Positions 34,139 through 42,472 of a stretch of DNA of 64,000 nt are shown here, one piece after another. The translations under genes were made by a program, and so were the position numbers. The DNA comes from WTAW01 sp964406575 (lineage in GTDB: Bacteria; Acidobacteriota; Aminicenantia; Aminicenantales; Aminicenantaceae), in contig CAYOSH010000001.1 in NCBI GenBank assembly GCA_964406575.1, forward strand, positions 186,001 to 250,000, given 5' to 3'. The stretch's first letter is position 1, and every line of letters begins with the position of its first letter. The notes beneath the pieces are model-generated. The model worked only from the letters and a program-made list of their open reading frames with translations, was not told the DNA's origin and did no database searches.

Positions 34139-35845
34139 CTATTTTTCGAACAGTTCATCAAAATGAAAATCAGCCCATTCCATGTAAGGCGCATCCCACA
34201 TATCGGTCTTCAGGTCATCGACAGCTATGAGAATGCGGCGTTCATTCGCGAGAAAGATAACGGAATATTCAGTCGTGCCATTAGCCACTTGTTGCAGGAG
34301 TCTCATTGCTTCATCGCGTCCCAAGGATTTTCCTTGGCGAGACCATGCTTCGAGCGTGTGCATGCCCGTCTCATACCTCCAGCGTGAAGAAAAAGAGACC
34401 GAACTTCCCAGGGATTCGTGGGGTCGGACTGGATCGAAGCCATAAACAAGATGATGATTTGAAGCCATAATGTTGCTCGAATTGACAGGTCTAACGTCTG
34501 TGGGCGTTCGTGTGGCAAAACCGGTGCGGCCTCCCTCATAAACAAAGGCGGGTGATTTTTGGCCCTTGTAGGGTACAGCCCAAAGGATAATCGACCCGGC
34601 TGCCGTGATACCGCCCGTTGAACACATAAAAGGCTTCATCATCTGGAGAACACTCTCAGGAGACGCATCTCCACCTTGTTTTTCTAGAATGATTCGCTGA
34701 ATCCAGGAACAGGGAACGACGGAGTTAGGAACGGGTCCAGGACCCGAGGCTCCGGCGTTTTCCATGGAGTAAAGGCCTTCTTCATTGATGCCTGAAATGG
34801 TGCCGACAAAACCGGGCCACATGGCCGAAATCCAGCGTTTATGGCCGGATTCAGAGGGATCCACAGCATAAACGAGAAAATGGCTAACCGTGACTTTTCT
34901 TACATCGCATTCCCCATCCATGTTCCTGGCAGCGATAAGACCGCCGTTGTGATCTCTGCCTTTCCTTTGTGATCCCCAGAAGGCGAATTGGGTACAGGAC
35001 GATGGAGAGGCCACTGGAGAAGCCGCTCGTCTCTCGATATAAGCATTGATGGCCAAGAGATCGGTCCGGGTAAAATCGCGCCCCAGAGCTTCCACCCGCA
35101 TATCCAATCCCGATTTTTGCATGCCTTTGATGACGGCATCGCATTCTCTCAGGAATTCGGAGGGGCAGTTGAGGTGCCCCTCAAGAAAAGGAACGAAAGT
35201 GTCTTGATACCGCTTTGCCGATCCCCAGTTGTCTTCGATGATGTAAAATTCAAAGAAATCGATGATCTGTCTTCCCACAAGATACCCGTGGGCGAAGCCC
35301 CGTTCCTCTGCCGTTCCCCAGAGCTGTAAAACCGGGAGCCCCTGCTTCCACCTGAGCGCTCCGTGCTCGATAATTTTTTTCTCCCTCGGAAAAATCGTAG
35401 GAACACGAAGCCTGAAATCACAATTGGTCGCATCGGATTGCGTGAGATCGATCGGATCCCAGCGCCCAACCGGAGTCGATGTGAACCATCCGAAAGGTTC
35501 GGGAGGATCGAATCCCACTTCACCATTTCCGTCGGTATCGATAAAAGCCAAAACCGAGTAATGAGCAGGAATCAGGCGATCAAATGTGTAGTCGCCCGGT
35601 TTTTCGAGCTCCAAACTTTGGAATGGGTCGAGATCAGCATAGATATCTGCTTTAGTGAGCGGCAAGATCCGCCCTTCAGAGGAAGTATACAGTTTGTACA
35701 GATTGACAATGATGCTTCCTGAATGATCTCCTTCATAAATCAAACGACCGGATAAGGATCTGGTGTTCGCAACGCTTTTCCCACAGCTCAAAAATAAGAG
35801 GGACAGTAAGGCTGCGATCCATTTGTATTGTCTCGTTTTTAACAA
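34139..35845 (-). CDS. C45-type (penicillin acyltransferase-like, Ntn) hydrolase lipoprotein
   Basis: 568 residues from TTG 35845, chosen because AAGGAG lies just upstream; a longer frame to 35902 would need an unusual start. LLFLSC is a lipobox. A small N-terminal beta-domain (about 30-150, with DTDGNGEVGFDPPEP) precedes the catalytic domain. The candidate catalytic Cys284 lies in PSSCTQFAFWG, followed by IAARNMDG, as in the C45/Ntn-hydrolase family, where the cysteine becomes the N-terminal nucleophile after self-cleavage. If the C45 call is right, it cleaves an amide or ester bond in the envelope. It might also be a phospholipase-B-like member. Upstream lies repeat copy 2, which may act as its promoter. 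Confidence 0.72.
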   Translation of the reverse strand: MLKTRQYKWIAALLSLLFLSCGKSVANTRSLSGRLIYEGDHSGSIIVNLYKLYTSSEGRILPLTKADIYADLDPFQSLELEKPGDYTFDRLIPAHYSVLAFIDTDGNGEVGFDPPEPFGWFTSTPVGRWDPIDLTQSDATNCDFRLRVPTIFPREKKIIEHGALRWKQGLPVLQLWGTAEERGFAHGYLVGRQIIDFFEFYIIEDNWGSAKRYQDTFVPFLEGHLNCPSEFLRECDAVIKGMQKSGLDMRVEALGRDFTRTDLLAINAYIERRAASPVASPSSCTQFAFWGSQRKGRDHNGGLIAARNMDGECDVRKVTVSHFLVYAVDPSESGHKRWISAMWPGFVGTISGINEEGLYSMENAGASGPGPVPNSVVPCSWIQRIILEKQGGDASPESVLQMMKPFMCSTGGITAAGSIILWAVPYKGQKSPAFVYEGGRTGFATRTPTDVRPVNSSNIMASNHHLVYGFDPVRPHESLGSSVSFSSRWRYETGMHTLEAWSRQGKSLGRDEAMRLLQQVANGTTEYSVIFLANERRILIAVDDLKTDMWDAPYMEWADFHFDELFEK

Positions 35846-35870
35846 TGGGAACTCCTTTTTTAGAATTACG

Positions 35871-35965
35871 CCAAATTCCTCACAATTTTCCGCAATTTCC
35901 ACCTGCTGACATCCTGTAATAAAAGTATCACATCCAAACAGACAAGGTCAACGAATCAAAAAGCG
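35871..35965. repeat. ~95-nt direct repeat, copy 2 (overlaps C45 upstream region)
   Basis: Second copy of the element at 33628-33722. It lies just upstream of the C45 gene on the minus strand; read that way it includes TTGACC with an A/T-rich box some 15-18 bases downstream, so it could supply the promoter. The remainder of 35966-36273 has no recognised feature apart from the upstream region of the next gene. Confidence 0.65.
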
Positions 35966-36273
35966 TACCCAACGCATCTCCCAAATATAGGGCGGAAGTG
36001 TGTAGAAGTCAGATATTTTTTATTACCTCTTCATACCCAGAATGATATTGCTCTAGCGAATGGTCTATTTTGAATGATTTGCAGGAATGATTCGACCGGA
36101 AGATGGTAAAAATGTTAAATAATTTTACAGGCCAGTCCATTTTATTTTGTTCTCGACCTGGAGAGAGTATTGGTATGTTTGTTGCAATAAAACAGTCGAA
36201 GACGAAACGATGATAAAAATCCCTGGATCAGCCATCAGAAAGAAATATCAAGCGAAATACCAAGGTTATTATT

Positions 36274-37707
36274 ATGTTTAACAGATATGCAGGTCATTAT
36301 AGTTTGCTGATTGCAGCGGTTTTTCTCATCTGCAGTCCCATGTCTGGACTTAACCATATCGATTACCCGAAAGGACAGATCATCGATCATCTCATCTGTC
36401 AAATGGATCCCGATCAAGGTTATTCCGTTTATCTGCCGACTTCATATTCGGTGCAGCAGTGCTGGCCTATCATTTATGCCTTTGATCCGGGTGCGCGCGG
36501 ACGGAATGCCGTGGAGAAATTCCAGGCGGCTGCGGAGATGTACGGGTATATCGTTGTTGGATCGAACAATGCACACAATGGGCCCTGGGAGCCCATTATC
36601 AAGGCTGCCGTATCCATGTGGACTGACACCCATGCCCGGTTTTCTTTGGATGGAAAACGGACCTACAGCGCCGGTTTTTCCGGGGGAGCTAGAGCAGCCG
36701 CTCTATTCCCAAAGATGATCGGCCGGCGGACTGCCGGCGTCATTGGATGCGGCGCGGGTATCGCAGAGGGACAGAAACCGGACGAACTGAGCACCTACGC
36801 CTACTGCGGCATTGCGGGACAAAAGGACAGCAATTACAGGGAGATGCTTCTTCTGCGGGAATCTCTTTCGGGGGCCTCCCTGGCTCACCGCTTCCTCTTC
36901 TTTGAAGGCGGCCATGAATGGCCTCAGGAAGAAGAGTGCATCCGGGCGGTGGAATGGATGGAAATCCAGGCCATGCGACAGAACCTCAAAGCCAGAGATT
37001 TTTCCATGATAGAGAGCGCTTACAGGAAGGAAATGGAACTGGGTCAGTCCTTGGAAGGGAAGAATCCCTGGCTGGCTCTCAGCCTTTATGATGAAATTCT
37101 GAATACATATTCCAATCTGCTGGACACAGGAGAGCTCAGAGAAACAAGAGAGAGGTTAGCTCGATCTAAATCATACAAAAGTTCCCTGGCTAAAGAGGAG
37201 AAGATCCGGGCGGAAGAAGAGAAAACATTTCTCCGATTCAACAGGATCTATCATCAAATCGAAGAAGAGACATTGAAAAGAAAAGATTTTTCGCTGATTC
37301 TCCGGGAGGTTGAGCTGGATAAGCTGAAGCGCGAGGCTTCTGGCTCCGAGGATGTTGACAGGCGCCTGATGGCCAGCAGGATTCTTTTTGCCTGCTGGAT
37401 GCACTGCAGGCACCGCGGAGATCAGTTTTTAACGGATAAACGTACAGGACCGGCCATTCTCTTCCTCAAATTATCTCTGGAGGTGTATGAATACATCCCA
37501 CGAAACCCTAAATATCTCTACTATAACCTGGCCTGTGCCTATGCATTGGAAAAAAACGCCAAACAGGCTGTTAAGTATATTGAATCTGCGGTGGCCCGGG
37601 AATTCGACGAGTTTCATCTGCTGGAGGAGGACCGCGATTTTGATCCGATTAGGAAGAGTGCTGAATTCAAAGCGCTGATTCAATCTGTTAAAAAAGACTC
37701 CCTCTAA
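36274..37707 (+). CDS. Exported alpha/beta hydrolase with helical C-terminal (TPR-like) domain
   Basis: 477 residues with a signal sequence. The N-terminal half is an esterase-type alpha/beta hydrolase with nucleophile S136 in GFSGG, candidate acid D185 and H214 in GGHEWP. The C-terminal half (about 225-470) is helical, with a TPR-like repeat YNLACAYALEKNAKQAVKYI near the end. Similar architecture (hydrolase plus TPR) is seen in polyhydroxybutyrate-depolymerase/LpqC-like proteins. Only a weak AAGG precedes the ATG at 36274. Monocistronic; substrate unknown. Confidence 0.75.
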   Translation: MFNRYAGHYSLLIAAVFLICSPMSGLNHIDYPKGQIIDHLICQMDPDQGYSVYLPTSYSVQQCWPIIYAFDPGARGRNAVEKFQAAAEMYGYIVVGSNNAHNGPWEPIIKAAVSMWTDTHARFSLDGKRTYSAGFSGGARAAALFPKMIGRRTAGVIGCGAGIAEGQKPDELSTYAYCGIAGQKDSNYREMLLLRESLSGASLAHRFLFFEGGHEWPQEEECIRAVEWMEIQAMRQNLKARDFSMIESAYRKEMELGQSLEGKNPWLALSLYDEILNTYSNLLDTGELRETRERLARSKSYKSSLAKEEKIRAEEEKTFLRFNRIYHQIEEETLKRKDFSLILREVELDKLKREASGSEDVDRRLMASRILFACWMHCRHRGDQFLTDKRTGPAILFLKLSLEVYEYIPRNPKYLYYNLACAYALEKNAKQAVKYIESAVAREFDEFHLLEEDRDFDPIRKSAEFKALIQSVKKDSL

Positions 37708-37878
37708 CAGCTAACGCCGGGGCTATATTCAGGACTTTTCGCCCGGGTCAAATCCAAGTGATCCTGCCAGTGTCTCCAAAGAAAAGGAATGGTCAATCCC
37801 AACTGCAATTTGCTGATTAGCTACAGGCATATGCATGTATACTTAAGCATATTGCCCCGCCGTTTGTGGGGACACAGT

Positions 37879-40503
37879 TTACTCTCCGTGCTCAATCTGG
37901 CCGAATATCGGGCGGCCGCCGAAAGCGGTGTAAAATCCATAGAGGGTGATGGCAACGACAACGATCAATGTCAATAAAGAGCCTCTTGACGACCAGCCCG
38001 GAATATCGAGCCGGAGGGGCATTCTCATCAGGATATTATAGATAAAGAAGGAAATTGCCGCCGGAAGAAATCCGTAAAGCAGCAATAGGCCGGCAATTAA
38101 TGCGGAAAAGATGCAGCCGGTCAAAATCTGTTCCGTGAGACTTCCCGAGCTTCCAACCAGAAAGGTCACCGTTCCAAAAAAAGTAAATACGACGGCCACC
38201 AGCCAGGTTTTTCTAAAGACGGCGTGGCAGAAGACCATCGCAATCATCCACCCGACTCCGTAGAATGCGGTCAGGCCGATGATATAGAGGACCGTTCCCA
38301 GCTGTTGAGGAAAACCCAATAGGGAGTTCAATTCGATGTGGGCCGACCATTCACCCGGCAGGAACATCCACGCAGGAAAAGCTCTGAATATGAACACGGG
38401 CACTACCGTTATAGCGCCGGCAATACACCCGATCAGAATGTCACGTCCGACCAGCGGGTCGCGGAAGCGTCCCGACATGAATCGGCTCCAGGATATCAGC
38501 AATTTTGCCCAGCGCCGGCGCATGGCTGGTTCCATGGCCATGTAGGCAATCCACATGAAGACGGCATCGAAGAGAAAAAAAGCCATACCGCCCCGGATCC
38601 ACCACATGAAATCGCTAAAAGAATTATAAGCGTGGTGAGCCCATAAGGCCGAGGCAGAAGCCAATGTCAGAAAAATAAAAATGGAGACCCGAAATGCTCC
38701 CCGTGCGTCGCTGCGCTTCATCCGGATATTGCGGCGGGCGAGATATATCCCAAATAGCAAGAGCACAAGGACCGTAGTGAACCATATGGCTGGAAAAATC
38801 ATCTGAGTCCACCGGGTTTGGAGGTTTGTTGCAGCAGCTCTAATTAACCAGGGGCCTTGAATCTCAAAGAATGCCGGCTTCCCTCGGAGAGAAGCCGAAA
38901 GAACGCGGATGGGTACAGGCCTTTGTTGATTGAGAGTTCCCGTCCAGGCTTGCTCGTGGTCAAAAGCCAGGGGTGGCAGTCCTTTTGGAGAAACTGGAGA
39001 GAGTGATTGGATCTCCAAGCCTGCGGCGGTCAACAAGGCACTCCAGTCTGGGACCGCGGTTGATTCTTCGTTCACTGAAGCGGATGCGGGAATAGCCATG
39101 AATCGAAGCAGCCGGCCTTGGGAATCGAGATCGACGCCGATCATCCCGGCTACATTAAAAGGCGGATTATTTTCCCGGATAAAACCTTGATTACCGCTAG
39201 GCACTAGACGCCTGGGGCTTTGTCGGTAACGAAACCTCACCAGCCTTGTTTCCAGTTCCTGGATCTGTGGTCTTGATGAGATTTTTGATTGATTATGTTG
39301 AAGCCAATAAATGAGGTCTTCATCTGCTTCGAACCAGTAGGCACTGTCTTTGGGCGATTCGGTGTATCCGATGGATCCTAAAATCTCACGCGCCCGCTCA
39401 GCTAAAACATCAGGGCTTTTTTTGAATTCCGGAGTTCCTAAAAGGATGGACCTTGGGGCCAGGACGACGGCGATAACAAGAACGGCAACGAACAGACCCA
39501 ACAATCCCCAGGCGGCCAAAGCGCCAAGGCTGCCCTCTTTTCCCGCGGCGGCCACCATCTCAGGAGACGGTGTTCGTCCGGCAGCCAGGGCGGCCCTGAG
39601 GGGATCGCCTCCCGGGAGAGCGACAGCCACCTCGAGGACGGACCCCGGACGAGAAGCGGGATCTCTGGCTAGACAGCGCGTGATCACACGATCGATTTCT
39701 GGGTCGATATCCAAGCCATAGGAAGATGGAGGCGGAGGAGTCTCTGTCAACTGCTTACGGCGGATCTCCTCCAGGGACACACCCTCAAGGACCTTGTGCC
39801 CGGTGAAAAGCTCATAAAGGACGAGCCCCAGCGAGAAGATGTCGCTCTTCACAGAAGTTCCCATCCCCGCCAGTTGTTCGGGCGCCATATAAGCTGGCGT
39901 TCCAGCGGAATCCTCTGCTTGAGTGCGTTCGAAAGGTTTGATGGCCAGGCCGAAGTCCATGATGCGGGCCTGGCCACGACCATCGATCATGATGTTTGCC
40001 GGCTTGAGATCGCGATGGATGACACCCTGCTCGTGAGCGGCGGCCAAACCCGCACATATCTCTCGGGATATCTCGAGAGCTTTCTGGGCCGGAAGCCGGC
40101 CGATTCGTTTTAACAAAGAGGCCAGGTCTTCCCCATCCACATACTCCATGGACAGGAAATGCCTTCCTTCGTACTCTCCGATATCATAAACCCGGCAGAC
40201 ATTGGGGTGGGAGATCTGGCGGGCATTGCGCACTTCGGCATAAAGGTAATGGAGCATGGTCTGATCGCTCGATAGCCCGGAAGGCAAAAACTTCAAAGCG
40301 ACCGGTTGGCCTAATTTGATGTCTTCGGCGCGATAAACCATCCCCATCCCGCCCTGTCCTAAAGGGCTGACGATCTGGTAACGGCCGACGAAAACTGTCC
40401 CTGGAGGGAATCCTCTAGCTGAACCTGAAGTGGAAGGAGAAGATCCTCCTGGACCGGGTGTGGTCAATGTTTTATCTGGGGGAGGAAAAGGTCGGTCTGG
40501 CAA
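37879..40503 (-). CDS. Transmembrane Ser/Thr protein kinase with long multi-helix C-terminus
   Basis: 874 residues from a TTG start preceded by AGGAAAA. The kinase domain (about 40-300) is intact: GQGGMG 49-54, K71, E90, HRDLKPAN 163-170 (catalytic D165), DFG 183-185, APE motif in GTPAYMAPEQ. After a helix at about 330-352 come a soluble domain of roughly 220 residues and some eight hydrophobic helices to the C-terminus. Acidobacterial Hanks kinases usually carry TPR, WD or TolB domains; a membrane C-terminus of this size is less common. Targets are unknown. Confidence 0.9.
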   Translation of the reverse strand: MPDRPFPPPDKTLTTPGPGGSSPSTSGSARGFPPGTVFVGRYQIVSPLGQGGMGMVYRAEDIKLGQPVALKFLPSGLSSDQTMLHYLYAEVRNARQISHPNVCRVYDIGEYEGRHFLSMEYVDGEDLASLLKRIGRLPAQKALEISREICAGLAAAHEQGVIHRDLKPANIMIDGRGQARIMDFGLAIKPFERTQAEDSAGTPAYMAPEQLAGMGTSVKSDIFSLGLVLYELFTGHKVLEGVSLEEIRRKQLTETPPPPSSYGLDIDPEIDRVITRCLARDPASRPGSVLEVAVALPGGDPLRAALAAGRTPSPEMVAAAGKEGSLGALAAWGLLGLFVAVLVIAVVLAPRSILLGTPEFKKSPDVLAERAREILGSIGYTESPKDSAYWFEADEDLIYWLQHNQSKISSRPQIQELETRLVRFRYRQSPRRLVPSGNQGFIRENNPPFNVAGMIGVDLDSQGRLLRFMAIPASASVNEESTAVPDWSALLTAAGLEIQSLSPVSPKGLPPLAFDHEQAWTGTLNQQRPVPIRVLSASLRGKPAFFEIQGPWLIRAAATNLQTRWTQMIFPAIWFTTVLVLLLFGIYLARRNIRMKRSDARGAFRVSIFIFLTLASASALWAHHAYNSFSDFMWWIRGGMAFFLFDAVFMWIAYMAMEPAMRRRWAKLLISWSRFMSGRFRDPLVGRDILIGCIAGAITVVPVFIFRAFPAWMFLPGEWSAHIELNSLLGFPQQLGTVLYIIGLTAFYGVGWMIAMVFCHAVFRKTWLVAVVFTFFGTVTFLVGSSGSLTEQILTGCIFSALIAGLLLLYGFLPAAISFFIYNILMRMPLRLDIPGWSSRGSLLTLIVVVAITLYGFYTAFGGRPIFGQIEHGE

Positions 40504-40826
40504 GATTTTCCTGTTTATTTAATAATCCCGTAAATCGAAGTTAAACTATTCTATCACAGAGAGAAATTCGAAGTCAAAACGGGGAATCCCAAGTAAGAAT
40601 CCTTATTTCCGTGATGCTCTCAAGTCAAATGATAATAGCAGGAGCTCGTCAGAGTCCATATTCGTCGAAGACCCCGCAGCCATCACCATTCGACTCTTAG
40701 GGAAACTGGCTCGTTCATTTTTCCATTTAATGCGACTATCAAGGAAAAAAGGAAGCTTCCGAATCCCAGGACAAAAAAAGATCCTTTTGGCAAAGTGTTT
40801 CTACCGGCTTTGGACCGCATAAATCT
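40504..40826. other. Intergenic, no gene recognised
   Basis: Upstream of the kinase and downstream of the FadL-like gene. One stop-free frame on the plus strand ends at TAA 40820-40822 but has no plausible start and no familiar pattern. Nothing else is seen. Confidence 0.5.
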
Positions 40827-42107
40827 CTAGAACTCGAAGCTCACTGAAATACTCGGGATGATCATCCGCATCCCGAAAGTTCCCGGGTCGTTATAACCGC
40901 TGTACTCGATGATCCGATCTTTCCCGCTCATATACTCCAGGCCTGCATCGATCTTCCAGCCGGATACAATGGTGCTGATTCCTAATGTGAACGTGTTATA
41001 AGTGTAACTGGGCAACAGTAGATTCATAGTTTTATCCGGGCTGGGTGCAGGATCGTAGCAATAACCCGCCCTCAAGGCCAAGACCGGGCTCAAGGCATAT
41101 TCCCCACCAAAACGGATCTGGATTTTATCCTCCCAGGCCATGAGTATGTCGTCATATCCCTCTGCTCCCCAAAACTGTGCCCAGTAGGGATCCTTGTATA
41201 GAGTTATATTCCTCTCAAGCGTCGACCAATGGCTCCACTGGATGTCAACCGCTACGAGTAACCGGGATATCGGCCATACGGCCACTCCAGCCGCAATACA
41301 AAGCGGCCAGGTGAGCTCCCTTTCCATATCCGACGTGCCGGAGACATCATATAACGGAAAATGTGAAGTAATACCGGTTCCCTTGAACTTTATAGTGAAG
41401 GGGGTTCTCACTGTAAGTCCAAGCCGATAAGTGGAACTCGGTGCTACTAAGACTCCCAAGGTCGCCCCGTAACCCCAGCCACCCATTTTTTCTTCATATT
41501 GGCCCAGGTCAACGGGAATCCCTGGCATTTCGGGCAGCTCGTAGACGCCGGCAATCGTGCTCATTCTGGACACCCCATAGTTTAGGTTGAAAGTCAATCC
41601 AGCCGAAACAATATCACTGATCTTGACGGCCACAAGGGGCGAAAAGGAAAGCACCCCGATTGTAGCGAACCATTTATAAAGAATACCGCCTGAAAACGGA
41701 GCGAGACCCTCTGCATTCCATTCCCCGCCCATTCCGGAGGGCGTGGAGATCCCGAAGCCGACCACGACGCGCGAGCTGATCGGCTGGTAGAAGGACACCA
41801 ACCCACCTAGAACTTGGGCCGGCTCGGATTTAGCGTCGATAAAGTAATTCGGAGGTGTCCCGTATTGGTACGTCTCCGATGGGATAAGATCGAATACATT
41901 TAAACCTGCTATCGGTCGCATGAAACTAGCCGCCCCTGCTGGATTCCAATATATAGTGCTGAAATCATCGGCCACGGCGACGAAGGCGCCGCCCATGGAC
42001 AGGGCTCGCGACCCGAGGCCGTTCAAGTTCAGACCGTTCGCCCCGGCGAGTGCCGGAAGCGCCAAGATAACGATCATGATTGAGACATTCTTTTTGCTTA
42101 GCTTCAT
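40827..42107 (-). CDS. FadL/OmpP1-family outer-membrane transport protein
   Basis: 426 residues from ATG 42107, preceded by AAGGAGGCGAATATC; a longer frame has no site. After the signal peptide comes the FadL signature: NGLNLNGLGSRALSMGGAFVAVADDFSTIYWNPAG. The rest alternates amphipathic strands of a barrel and ends ISVSFEF, with a terminal Phe as expected for outer-membrane barrels. FadL proteins transport long-chain fatty acids or hydrophobic compounds (TodX) across the outer membrane. No fatty acid genes adjoin. The diverged repeat copy 3 lies upstream. Confidence 0.88.
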   Translation of the reverse strand: MKLSKKNVSIMIVILALPALAGANGLNLNGLGSRALSMGGAFVAVADDFSTIYWNPAGAASFMRPIAGLNVFDLIPSETYQYGTPPNYFIDAKSEPAQVLGGLVSFYQPISSRVVVGFGISTPSGMGGEWNAEGLAPFSGGILYKWFATIGVLSFSPLVAVKISDIVSAGLTFNLNYGVSRMSTIAGVYELPEMPGIPVDLGQYEEKMGGWGYGATLGVLVAPSSTYRLGLTVRTPFTIKFKGTGITSHFPLYDVSGTSDMERELTWPLCIAAGVAVWPISRLLVAVDIQWSHWSTLERNITLYKDPYWAQFWGAEGYDDILMAWEDKIQIRFGGEYALSPVLALRAGYCYDPAPSPDKTMNLLLPSYTYNTFTLGISTIVSGWKIDAGLEYMSGKDRIIEYSGYNDPGTFGMRMIIPSISVSFEF

Positions 42108-42189
42108 GATATTCGCCTCCTTGATCGAATTAGAGTGATTATATTCTAAGCACGATAAGAAATACCACGAATATTTTTGGCAAAGTTCT

Positions 42190-42269
42190 GACCACTGATA
42201 TCTTAATCCTTCTGCTGAAGATGAGCACAATTAGCTCATCAAGGCAATGAATCAAAAACGAAGTAAATC
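42190..42269. repeat. Diverged repeat, probable copy 3
   Basis: CCACTGATATC and AAGGCAATGAATCAAAAACG followed by AAGTAAATC correspond to segments of the repeats at 33628 and 35871. It lies upstream of a minus-strand gene, as copy 2 does. The match over the middle is poor. Confidence 0.4.
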
Positions 42270-42417
42270 ACATGAATTCCTGGCTTATCGTCTCTGTCCA
42301 GTCTTCCGAATGCACAGAGGCTGGCTCATCTTTAATGATAGGGGGAGGGGAAGGATATTATCGAAGAACAGACGCTTCAAGCTCACCAGAGGATGGATCA
42401 TGTATAAGAATATTGAT

Positions 42418-42459
42418 AAAAAGGGTGGCGTCTGGAGGAGTGTCCCCAAAACGCCACCC
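42418..42459 (-). terminator. Rho-independent terminator of the vWA gene
   Basis: GGGTGGCGT (42423-42431) pairs perfectly with ACGCCACCC (42451-42459). On the minus strand it is followed by a run of T. The loop contains the GGGGACAC word found at other hairpins here. Confidence 0.85.
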
Positions 42460-42472
42460 AAGTGTTGCGAGA

